A DNA stretch of 5,769 nucleotides, taken from NCBI GenBank assembly GCA_016928935.1, contig JAFGJU010000012.1, positions 1-5,769 on the forward strand. The letters run 5' to 3'. A model generated the notes under the pieces. The model did not search any database. It saw only the letters and a list, made by a program, of their open reading frames with translations, and had not been told where the DNA came from. Source of the DNA: Candidatus Eiseniibacteriota bacterium (GTDB lineage: Bacteria > Eisenbacteria > RBG-16-71-46 > JAFGJU01). The stretch's first letter is position 1, and each line of letters starts with the position of its first letter. Below are positions 1-5,445 of this stretch, in pieces. The position numbers and the translations under genes are program-made.

Positions 1-596
1 CGGGCCAGATCGTCTTTGTCTCGAGTGCCGTCCAGGACCGCGATTCTGCCCGCCTCTTTCTCGGCCAGGAGAAGGTAGCCGGTCCGCACTCTGGAATGAA
101 AGCCCAGCTTTTCCTTTTCTATTCTGTCCTGCCTCGCCTCTCCGCCCACTCTGTTCAGAGTCCGTTCCAGCCCCACTTCGGGCGGCACGTCCAGGAGCAC
201 TGTGTAATCGGGCACGAGGCCGTACGTGGCGATCTCGTTCAGGCGGCGGACGTTACTCTCTCCTATCTGCCTTCCCGCCCCCTGGTAGGCCAGGCTCGCG
301 TCCGCGAACCTGTCGCATATCACTATAGCACCTTCGGTCAGGCTCGGGCGAATCAATTCCCTGACGTGCTGGGCCCTGGACGCCAGGTAGAGGAACAGCT
401 CCGCAAGCGGCTCCATGCCCGAGAGGCGGTCGTCCAGGAGCACGTCCCTTATTCTTTCACCAACGGCGGTGCCTCCGGGTTCCCGAGTAAAGACCACCCT
501 GTGCCCCTCCCGCTCCAGATTCCGGCGCAGGAGTTCGGCCTGCGTAGTCTTGCCGCAACCTTCGACTCCCTCGAAGGTGACGAACAGTCCTGCCAC
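1..596 (-). CDS. tmk: Thymidylate kinase (dTMP kinase), 3' end cut by the window edge
   Basis: This cytosolic enzyme phosphorylates dTMP to dTDP with ATP, the step shared by de novo and salvage dTTP synthesis. The 198 complete codons visible show the P-loop E-G-V-E-G-C-G-K-T-T (residues 9-18), the T-R-E-P-G-G motif (37-42), the D-R-F-A-D-A-S-L-A-Y-Q-G motif (95-106) that contacts substrate, and a LID segment with Arg155 and Arg158 (R-Q-D-R-I-E-K-E). The P-loop has no extra Arg and the LID carries arginines, as in E. coli-type enzymes. The family is usually about 205-215 residues, so only a short C-terminal tail should be missing. The start is GTG at 596-594. It is the only candidate, because an in-frame TGA lies five codons upstream (611-609), and GAGG sits 6 bases before it. 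The gene is the last visible member of the rsmI-led cluster, 110 bases after ino1. Identity is clear; whether it is co-transcribed is inference. Confidence 0.96.
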   Translation of the reverse strand, partial: MAGLFVTFEGVEGCGKTTQAELLRRNLEREGHRVVFTREPGGTAVGERIRDVLLDDRLSGMEPLAELFLYLASRAQHVRELIRPSLTEGAIVICDRFADASLAYQGAGRQIGESNVRRLNEIATYGLVPDYTVLLDVPPEVGLERTLNRVGGEARQDRIEKEKLGFHSRVRTGYLLLAEKEAGRIAVLDGTRDKDDLA

Positions 597-606
597 GTCA
601 GTCCTC
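594..606 (-). promoter_or_regulatory. Ribosome binding site fixing the GTG start of tmk
   Basis: On the minus strand GAGG is followed by six bases and then GTG. The in-frame TGA at 611-609 leaves no other start between the stop and the conserved P-loop region, so this site decides a non-ATG start. Confidence 0.6.
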
Positions 607-668
607 GTTCAAGGTTCCTGGGGATCAATACACATGCAGACCCGCGGCGGGCCCTTTCTGGGAACACG

Positions 669-704
669 CCCTGCGCAAGCGCGGGAGCCGTCGCCGCCGA
701 CGGC
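669..704. terminator. Two adjacent GC hairpins just after the ino1 stop codon
   Basis: The stem GCCGTCG / CGACGGC (687-693 with 698-704, four-base loop) is a perfect 7-bp inverted repeat that begins 3 bases past the ino1 stop. Next to it, CCCTGCGC-AA-GCGCGGG (669-685) can form a second stem with one bulged base. Neither is followed by a T-run on the minus strand, so these are not canonical intrinsic terminators. They could attenuate transcription, protect the mRNA 3' end, or simply reflect GC-rich spacer sequence. I found no convincing promoter for tmk in the remaining 60-70 bases. Confidence 0.3.
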
Positions 705-706
705 CG

Positions 707-1819
707 TCAGCCCCTTGCACGACCCCGGCGTTTAGGCGCCTTCTTCTTGCCGTACTTCTTGATGAAGTCCTCTACCAGCTTGCGCGCCTCCTCGTCCGTG
801 AACTGCACCGGAGGAGACTTCTTGAAGTAGGCGCAGGGACCTGTCATGGCGCCCGAAAGCCCGTTGTCCAGGGCCAGCTTGCAGCAGCGTACGGAGTCTA
901 TTATCACGCCGGCGGAGTTGGGAGAGTCCCAGACTTCCAGCTTGAGCTCAAGGTTCAAGGGCACGTCTCCGAAAGTCCTTCCCTCGAGACGTATGTAAGC
1001 CCACTTCCGGTCGTCCAGCCACTCCACGTAGTCGCTGGGACCAATGTGGACGTTCCTTGCGCCGATGTCGTAGTCGAGCTGCGACGTCACGGCAGAGGTC
1101 TTGGATATTTTCTTCGATTCGAGACGCGAACGTTCCAGCATGTTCAGAAAGTCGGTGTTGCCTCCCACGTTGAGCTGACTGGTGCGCTCCAGCCGGACCC
1201 CCCTGTCCAGGAACAGCCGGGCCAGCACCCTGTGCAGTATCGTGGCGCCCACCTGCGACTTGATGTCGTCGCCTATGACGGGAAGGCCGCGCTTCTCGAA
1301 CCGCTTCTGCCAGTAACGCTCGCGCGCTATGAAGACCGGGATGGCGTTCACGAACCCGCAGCCGGCCTCCAGAATTTGCTCCACGTACCATTTCGTGGCC
1401 TCTTCGCTTCCCACCGGGAGGTAGTTCACCACGACGTCGGTCCCGGTTTCCTTGAGCAGGCTGACTATGTCCGCGGTCGCGCCCGGGGCCTTTTGTATTA
1501 TCTTGGACAAATAGTAACCCAGGCCGTCGTGCGTCATGCCGCGCCGCACGGGCACGCCCAGCTTGGGCACCTCACAGAACTTGAACGTGTTGTTGGGCCA
1601 GGTGAAAATGGCTTCGCTCAGGTCCTTTCCCACTTTGTTCCTGTCGATGTCTATGGCGGCGCTGAACTCTATGTCCCTGACGTGATACCCCCCGAGGTTT
1701 ACGTGCATAAGCCCCGGCACGAAATCCGTCTCCTTGGCATCCCGGTAGTAGTGGACCCCCTGAACGAACGAGGAAGCGCAGTTACCCACGCCGATTATTG
1801 CCACTCTCACCTTGGACAT
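707..1819 (-). CDS. ino1: Inositol-3-phosphate synthase (1L-myo-inositol-1-phosphate synthase)
   Basis: This NAD-dependent isomerase converts D-glucose 6-phosphate to 1L-myo-inositol 1-phosphate, the committed step of inositol synthesis (EC 5.5.1.4). At 370 residues it has the compact size of prokaryotic enzymes rather than the roughly 510-530 of eukaryotic ones. An N-terminal Rossmann fold opens with I-I-G-V-G-N-C-A-S (8-16). The catalytic and tetramerisation half carries G-D-D-I-K-S-Q-V-G-A-T (183-193) with the conserved Lys187, L-N-V-G-G-N-T-D-F-L-N-M (216-227), a lysine-rich S-K-K-I-S-K (235-240), and E-V-W-D-S-P-N-S-A-G (295-304). The tail from about residue 354 is very basic (K-K-Y-G-K-K-K, then R-R-G-R-A-R-G). 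The ATG has GGAGG five bases upstream and an in-frame TAA directly before it, so the start is certain. The gene follows the phosphatidyltransferase by 84 bases, and the pair forms a substrate-to-lipid pathway. Confidence 0.96.
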   Translation of the reverse strand: MSKVRVAIIGVGNCASSFVQGVHYYRDAKETDFVPGLMHVNLGGYHVRDIEFSAAIDIDRNKVGKDLSEAIFTWPNNTFKFCEVPKLGVPVRRGMTHDGLGYYLSKIIQKAPGATADIVSLLKETGTDVVVNYLPVGSEEATKWYVEQILEAGCGFVNAIPVFIARERYWQKRFEKRGLPVIGDDIKSQVGATILHRVLARLFLDRGVRLERTSQLNVGGNTDFLNMLERSRLESKKISKTSAVTSQLDYDIGARNVHIGPSDYVEWLDDRKWAYIRLEGRTFGDVPLNLELKLEVWDSPNSAGVIIDSVRCCKLALDNGLSGAMTGPCAYFKKSPPVQFTDEEARKLVEDFIKKYGKKKAPKRRGRARG

Positions 1820-1830
1820 TTAGGCCTCCG
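1817..1830 (-). promoter_or_regulatory. Strong Shine-Dalgarno of ino1
   Basis: GGAGG lies five bases before the ATG on the minus strand, the best ribosome binding site in the window. The codon immediately before the ATG is an in-frame TAA, so the protein cannot start further upstream. Confidence 0.65.
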
Positions 1831-1870
1831 TTGGTTCTCGTATTCCCGGACGAGCTCTGTTGGGTTCTCG
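1826..1870 (-). repeat. Imperfect direct repeat in the ino1 leader
   Basis: Reading the minus strand, CGAGAACCCAACAGAG (1870-1855) recurs as CGAGAACCAACGGAG (1840-1826). One base is deleted and one substituted, and the copies begin 30 bases apart. The proximal copy ends in the GGAG of the ino1 ribosome binding site. The element lies in the 84-base spacer between the phosphatidyltransferase and ino1. It could be a small tandem duplication or a paired protein or RNA recognition site. No promoter is evident in this spacer. Confidence 0.4.
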
Positions 1871-1903
1871 CGCGCGGCCCGGCACGGCTGCGGAGCGGGC
1901 GCC

Positions 1904-2485
1904 CTAGTCCCTCAGGACCCTTACAGCGTAACGCATGCGCTGGATGGCCGTGAAGTGGGACAGCAGGGCCAACACCCAGAGCGACACCTGGACTCCCGAC
2001 TCCCCAAAAAAGCCACCCAGGGCGAGCACTATAACACGGTCTTCTCGCTCCAGCAAACCGACCCGACACTCCTTGCCCAGGCCTTCCAGCCTGGCCCTCG
2101 TGTAGCTGACGAGGAACGCGCCCGTGAGGGCCGCAAAGGTCAGCAGCGCCAGGCCGTCGTTCCGGGCCGTGAGATAATGTACCAGAAGTCCGCAAAATAT
2201 TATAGCTTCACAGTATCTATCAACGGCCGAGTCCATGAAGGCCCCTGCGCGGCTGACCGTGTCTCTCAGCCGGGCTACCGTGCCGTCGGCGCTGTCTAGT
2301 ATGCCCGCCACCAACACCAGCAGGGCGGCCCAACGGATGAGCCCCAGCGCGAAGAGACAGCCCGCAGCGGCCGCAGTCAGAAGGCCCAGCGCCGTGAGAG
2401 CCTCGGCAGTCAAGCCCATCCTTACCAGCACCCTTCCGACCGGTACCACCAGGAACTTGCCCTTTTCCTTGAGCACTCCCCTCAT
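1904..2485 (-). CDS. CDP-alcohol phosphatidyltransferase, probable phosphatidylinositol phosphate synthase
   Basis: This integral membrane enzyme of 193 residues probably transfers the phosphatidyl group of CDP-diacylglycerol to inositol 1-phosphate, releasing CMP. The full family signature is present: D64-xx-D67-G68-xx-A71-R72, eight residues, G81-xxx-D85-xxx-D89. These aspartates bind metal and catalyse. Hydrophobic stretches near 27-50, 52-64, 92-106, 111-126, 148-160 and 165-179 fit the usual six helices. From memory it resembles mycobacterial PgsA1 (FCGLL, SYxxAR and the GLLEREDR segment at 143-150), an inositol-phosphate-specific member. Adjacent ino1 supports the same substrate. It lacks a fused cytidylyltransferase domain, so a di-myo-inositol-phosphate-phosphate synthase role is less likely. 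Phosphatidylglycerophosphate synthase is the main alternative. The ATG overlaps the rsmI stop as ATGA. GTG at codon 4 (2476-2474) is an alternative start, with GAGGA nine bases upstream. Confidence 0.9.
   Translation of the reverse strand: MRGVLKEKGKFLVVPVGRVLVRMGLTAEALTALGLLTAAAAGCLFALGLIRWAALLVLVAGILDSADGTVARLRDTVSRAGAFMDSAVDRYCEAIIFCGLLVHYLTARNDGLALLTFAALTGAFLVSYTRARLEGLGKECRVGLLEREDRVIVLALGGFFGESGVQVSLWVLALLSHFTAIQRMRYAVRVLRD
2482..2485 (-). other. ATGA stop/start overlap coupling rsmI to the phosphatidyltransferase
   Basis: The TGA of rsmI shares bases with the ATG of the next gene, a typical arrangement for translational coupling. The GAGGA sequence ends directly against this ATG, too close to serve it well, but it is nine bases from the GTG at 2476. 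Re-initiation at either codon is possible. Confidence 0.6.
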
Positions 2486-3222
2486 TCCTCGACCGTTCCC
2501 TCTTGAGCGGCGGTCGCCTCTCCGCCGACGCGTTTCCGCTTTCTCTTGCCTTCCACCACCAGGACCACCTCACCCCGCACTGTCCCGCCGGCCAGCTCCT
2601 TCGCCGCGTCTGACAGTCTCGTACGGGTCACCTCTTCGTAGACCTTGGTGAGCTCCCTGCAGACAGCCACCCGTCTGTCCCCGAACCCGTCCAGCAGCTC
2701 CGACACAGTGGCCGCCAGCCGGTTCGGCGACTCGAAGAACACCATCGTGCAGGGCTCCTGGGCAAGGGCGCGGATTCTGGCGCCCCTCTTGCCCTTCTTC
2801 CTCGGCAGAAAGCCCTCGAACGTGAAGCAATCGGTCGGAAGGCCGGACACCTGGAGCGCGCAGACGACCGACGAGGGGCCCGGAATCGGCACGACCTGTA
2901 TCCCGTCGGCTATGGCCAGGTTCACGAGGTGAAACCCAGGGTCGGATATGCCCGGGCTGCCGGCGTCAGAGACCAGCGCCAAGTCCTCACCGGCCGCGAT
3001 CTTCTTCAAGAGTCCCGGCGCCACGCGCTGCTTGTTGAAGTCGTGATAGCTGACCATCGGCTTCCTTATCTTGTACCTCGCGAGGAGCTTCGCGGTGCGC
3101 CTGGTGTCCTCCGCCGCTATCAGTCCGACGCTCCTGAGCACGCGCACTGCTCTCAGCGTTATGTCCTCGAGGTTGCCGATGGGCGTGGCAACCAGGTATA
3201 GCTTGCCAGCATCTTTGCCCAT
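2482..3222 (-). CDS. rsmI: 16S rRNA (cytidine-1402-2'-O)-methyltransferase RsmI
   Basis: RsmI uses S-adenosylmethionine to methylate the 2'-OH of C1402 in the decoding centre of 16S rRNA. The protein has the tetrapyrrole-methylase fold with all hallmark segments: L-V-A-T-P-I-G-N-L-E-D (10-20), A-E-D-T-R (37-41), S-D-A-G-S-P-G-I-S-D-P-G (85-96), P-G-P-S (114-117), F-E-G-F-L-P-R-K (135-142), F-F-E-S-P-N-R-L (162-169), C-R-E-L-T-K (188-193) and R-G-E-V-V-L-V-V-E-G (216-225). I start it at ATG 3222, because the family begins a few residues before the first motif. The frame stays open to 3360, but the extra 46 residues look non-conserved and cover the promoter. The 246-residue protein is shorter than the usual 275-290. 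It ends in a basic and then acidic tail (K-R-K-R-K-R from 226) where many RsmI proteins carry a C-terminal helix-turn-helix-like domain. It heads the operon and overlaps the next gene. Confidence 0.95.
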   Translation of the reverse strand: MGKDAGKLYLVATPIGNLEDITLRAVRVLRSVGLIAAEDTRRTAKLLARYKIRKPMVSYHDFNKQRVAPGLLKKIAAGEDLALVSDAGSPGISDPGFHLVNLAIADGIQVVPIPGPSSVVCALQVSGLPTDCFTFEGFLPRKKGKRGARIRALAQEPCTMVFFESPNRLAATVSELLDGFGDRRVAVCRELTKVYEEVTRTRLSDAAKELAGGTVRGEVVLVVEGKRKRKRVGGEATAAQEGTVEE

Positions 3223-3331
3223 GTGCCCGCCGCCTTCCCGCGCCCGCTGTGTTCCCGGTGAGCCCTCCAGTACGGAATCCGTGAGCGTCCCCAAGCCCGG
3301 CGCAGAGCCGGAACGCTGAAATGTCGGGGGG
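3223..3331 (-). other. rsmI leader region without a gene
   Basis: This is about 100 bases of probable 5' untranslated RNA. A 5-bp stem CCGGC/GCCGG (3297-3301 with 3307-3311) and a tight dyad ACGGA-A-TCCGT (3272-3282) are visible. GGAAGG stands about ten bases before the ATG as a plausible but distant ribosome binding site. I do not recognise a riboswitch or ribosomal-protein leader in it. Confidence 0.35.
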
Positions 3332-3360
3332 AGATTAGACCACAGGCACCCTGGTGTCAA
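3332..3360 (-). promoter_or_regulatory. Sigma70-type promoter candidate for the rsmI operon
   Basis: On the minus strand a perfect -35 hexamer TTGACA (3360-3355) is followed by a 17-base spacer and TAATCT (3337-3332). TAATCT matches the -10 consensus at the two most important positions and one other. Shifting two bases gives TCTAAT, five of six matches, but with a 15-base spacer. Transcription would start near 3325, leaving a leader of about 100 bases. The site lies in the only sizeable spacer of the window and just upstream of the first gene of the left-hand cluster, as expected for an operon promoter. Confidence 0.5.
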
Positions 3361-3398
3361 GGAAACGGACGCTGCTGCCGTGTTCTACGCCGTGCCGT

Positions 3399-3418
3399 GC
3401 GAGGCCCGGCGGCCTCGC
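3399..3418. terminator. GC-rich hairpin after the lipoprotein gene
   Basis: GCGAGGCC-CGGC-GGCCTCGC is a perfect 8-bp stem with a four-base loop, 15 bases past the stop codon of the lipoprotein gene. There is no T-run downstream on the minus strand, so it is not a textbook intrinsic terminator. Its position at the end of one transcription unit and before the rsmI promoter still favours a termination or 3'-end role. Confidence 0.4.
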
Positions 3419-3432
3419 CGGCCGAAGACGAC

Positions 3433-5445
3433 CTAGGGCAAGCCCTCATACACCCAGTCCACCACGGCGCATACCAGCGATTCCCCCTTGGGCTCGAAGA
3501 AGAAGTGGATGGGAAACCCCATCCACAGCACCTTCGAACCGTTGAAGGCGTCATAATACCTGACGGAGCAGGGCGTCAGGTTGAAGCGCGAGGTCGGAAG
3601 GTTGGACCTGTAGAAGTACACCGTGTCCGGTCTCTGGGAGATGTCGGGGTCCTGCATGGCAGTCATGACGGCCTCGACCCTGGCCATGCCGTAACTGATG
3701 TCAAGCCCTCCCAGGGAGTAATCGAGGGAATCCAGGCAAGGGAACTTGTCGCCGACGGCCTCCCTGTTGGGCCAGGCACCCCTGAAGGCGTGCGCCCGTG
3801 TCGAGTACGTCAGGAAGGGGTTCATGTCGACAGCACCGGAGATCTTGAGGAATATTCTAGCGAAGTCGTTCGACGCCGGAGCAGTCCCGTAATCGAAGAC
3901 CCCGGGGTACTGGGCGGACCCCCGCACGGAACACACGCCGAAAAGCCACAGCGACCCGCCGCCCCTGAGGTAAGTGTTCAGGATGTTGTTCTGGAGAGCG
4001 CCCCACAGGCCGCTCTTGAAGGAGTTCCGCGTGGCGTCAGTGTCCCATATGACCAGCCTGTAGCGCGAGAGCTCGGACAGGGGCGGATACTGGATGAAAT
4101 CGGGGAGCTCTCGCGGATTGCCTCCGGGACCCGCCAGGCAGCAGTTGAACACGTGCACGGTGTCGCAGGCCGCCTTCGCGCAGCCCAGGAACGCGTCCAC
4201 GAGGTTGTCGTGCGTTAGGTCGGTGGGAAGGAGGTCGAAGTAGTCGTCCACGTACAGGATTCCCCTGTCGAACTCGAAGTCGATAATTTCAAGCTCGATG
4301 GTGGCCAGCGTTTCTACGTCTGAGTTGTCTTTCACCTTTATGTACACGTAGTGAGGACCCGGCGTGTCGAAGTGAACGGTCGCGCCCCTGACGTTGATGT
4401 TCCAGTCGCCCTCCCACTGCTCCGGGTCGGACAGGTCGTCTATGTCCACCCCGTACAGGTAACCGGTCACGGTGCCGCTGTACAGGCTGGCGTCGCCGGT
4501 CCATCGGAATGCGAGCGACCCCCGCACCGCCGCTTCCCGGCTCCAGACGGCCCCCTCGTCCGGAAAGACGTGCCGCGTGTAGCCCTCGTACACTGTCAGC
4601 CGCGGGGCCACGAAGGTCGGTGTGGGCCTGAAGAAGATGACGTTCCGGTTCATCTTGAGCCCCGGCTCGACGGCGCCCGCCTCGTCTATGGCCCTGACCG
4701 CGAACTGCCAGAAGACGCCCTCCGCAAGTTCCTGGAACTCCAGTGAAGTCTGTGGGGTGGGCTCCGACCAGTGCGACGCCGGGTCCGTGACGCCGTCCGG
4801 CGTTTTCAGCAGCAGGCTGTCGTCGTCAACGCCCATCGTCGGGTTTATGATGCTGGTGTTGAAGAGCCGCCACGTGTAAGCCACCGGCTTGTGCTGCGGG
4901 TCCCTGCTGTCCAGGTCTTCGCCCGTCCATCTGACCCTGAAGGAAGTGCCCACTGATATGGCGCCCAGGCAGCTGTATCTCGTCGCGTCGCACACGGGAC
5001 CCAGGATGGTGGTCGAGGGCGCGAGAGTCGTGGCGTTGAACGTGACGCAGTCAGGAAGGGACTCCAGACCGCGGTCGTCCACCGCTCTTATGTAGAACGT
5101 ATGCCAACGGCCGGTGCTCCCGTCCTGCCTGACGCTGTCTGCGCTGAAAAGAAAGGACGCCTCGTAGAATCTCGTCTCCGCCCAGAACGTGGTGTCGTCG
5201 ATGGCGTACTCAAAGTGGTCCACGTAGCCGTCCATGTCCCAACCGTACCACCGGAAGAGCACGGCGTAATACTCGGTTCCGCCACCCGGCGGCCCGCCCG
5301 AGACCTCGACGCCGGGCCGCTGGTTCGCCGGCCCCATGCCCTTCTTGTGCTCGCATCCGCACAGGACGAGAATGAGAGAGAGAGAAAACATCAGACCCGC
5401 AAAAAGCACGTTCTGTGGTCTCATCCTGCTGTCACTTCTCCTCAC
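3433..5445 (-). CDS. Large lipoprotein with three Fn3/Ig-like repeats and a C-terminal amidotransferase-like domain
   Basis: Function unknown. The 670-residue product opens with a basic segment, a hydrophobic core (about 12-28) and the lipobox L-C-G-C with Cys31 as the lipidation site. Residue 32 is Glu rather than Asp, so outer-membrane sorting is expected if the E. coli Lol rule applies. Three beta-rich repeats follow, near 57-138, 163-273 and 309-390. Each begins with an F-x-W-x-G or R-W-T-G type strand and ends with a strand such as Y-I-R-A-V-D-D, F-A-V-R-A-I-D-E or Y-I-K-V-K-D-N. From about 394 the chain changes: G-I-L-Y-V-D-D (396-401), Y-R-L-V-I-W-D-T-D (462-470) and L-R-G-G-G-S-L-W-L-F-G (493-503) resemble the alternating strands of ThuA or DUF4350-like class I glutamine amidotransferase folds, with no clear catalytic triad seen. 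Start GTG 5445 overlaps the upstream stop; ATG at 5424 (residue 8) is also possible. Confidence 0.85.
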   Translation of the reverse strand: MRRSDSRMRPQNVLFAGLMFSLSLILVLCGCEHKKGMGPANQRPGVEVSGGPPGGGTEYYAVLFRWYGWDMDGYVDHFEYAIDDTTFWAETRFYEASFLFSADSVRQDGSTGRWHTFYIRAVDDRGLESLPDCVTFNATTLAPSTTILGPVCDATRYSCLGAISVGTSFRVRWTGEDLDSRDPQHKPVAYTWRLFNTSIINPTMGVDDDSLLLKTPDGVTDPASHWSEPTPQTSLEFQELAEGVFWQFAVRAIDEAGAVEPGLKMNRNVIFFRPTPTFVAPRLTVYEGYTRHVFPDEGAVWSREAAVRGSLAFRWTGDASLYSGTVTGYLYGVDIDDLSDPEQWEGDWNINVRGATVHFDTPGPHYVYIKVKDNSDVETLATIELEIIDFEFDRGILYVDDYFDLLPTDLTHDNLVDAFLGCAKAACDTVHVFNCCLAGPGGNPRELPDFIQYPPLSELSRYRLVIWDTDATRNSFKSGLWGALQNNILNTYLRGGGSLWLFGVCSVRGSAQYPGVFDYGTAPASNDFARIFLKISGAVDMNPFLTYSTRAHAFRGAWPNREAVGDKFPCLDSLDYSLGGLDISYGMARVEAVMTAMQDPDISQRPDTVYFYRSNLPTSRFNLTPCSVRYYDAFNGSKVLWMGFPIHFFFEPKGESLVCAVVDWVYEGLP
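5442..5445 (-). other. GTGA stop/start overlap coupling two envelope-protein genes
   Basis: The TGA of the upstream gene (5444-5442) overlaps the GTG start of the lipoprotein gene (5445-5443). GAGG stands four bases before the GTG, inside the upstream gene. If the ATG at 5424 is used instead, the gap is 17 bases and GAGGAG lies about 13 bases before it. Either way the genes are likely on one mRNA. Confidence 0.5.

Noticed and set aside
597..640. Possible promoter for tmk (TATTGAT-like sequence before the GTG)
   Set aside because: No acceptable -35 element at the right distance, so I do not call it.
96..830. Plus-strand open frame of 244 codons
   Set aside because: It is antisense to tmk and the end of ino1, with no family motif; a mirror of the real genes.
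1782..2195. Minus-strand open frame of 137 codons spanning the transferase-ino1 spacer
   Set aside because: It overlaps the phosphatidyltransferase in another frame and is rich in Gly, Pro and Arg, as expected of a shadow frame.
1046..2299. Plus-strand open frame of 417 codons
   Set aside because: It lies antisense to ino1 and the phosphatidyltransferase, both firmly identified. Its translation is rich in His, Val, Gly and Arg without a recognisable motif, and the openness follows from high third-position GC.
3272..3282. Dyad ACGGA-A-TCCGT as an operator
   Set aside because: Only five bases per arm and a single copy; too weak to claim a regulator site, so it is only mentioned within the leader.
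3223..3360. N-terminal extension of RsmI by 46 residues
   Set aside because: The frame is open, but the extra residues do not look like the family, the promoter candidate lies inside it, and the ATG at 3222 matches the usual distance to the first motif.
3397..4218. Plus-strand open frame of 273 codons
   Set aside because: It is antisense to the amidotransferase-like part of the lipoprotein gene and its product is low-complexity Val/Gly/Arg-rich; no ribosome binding site or motif supports it.
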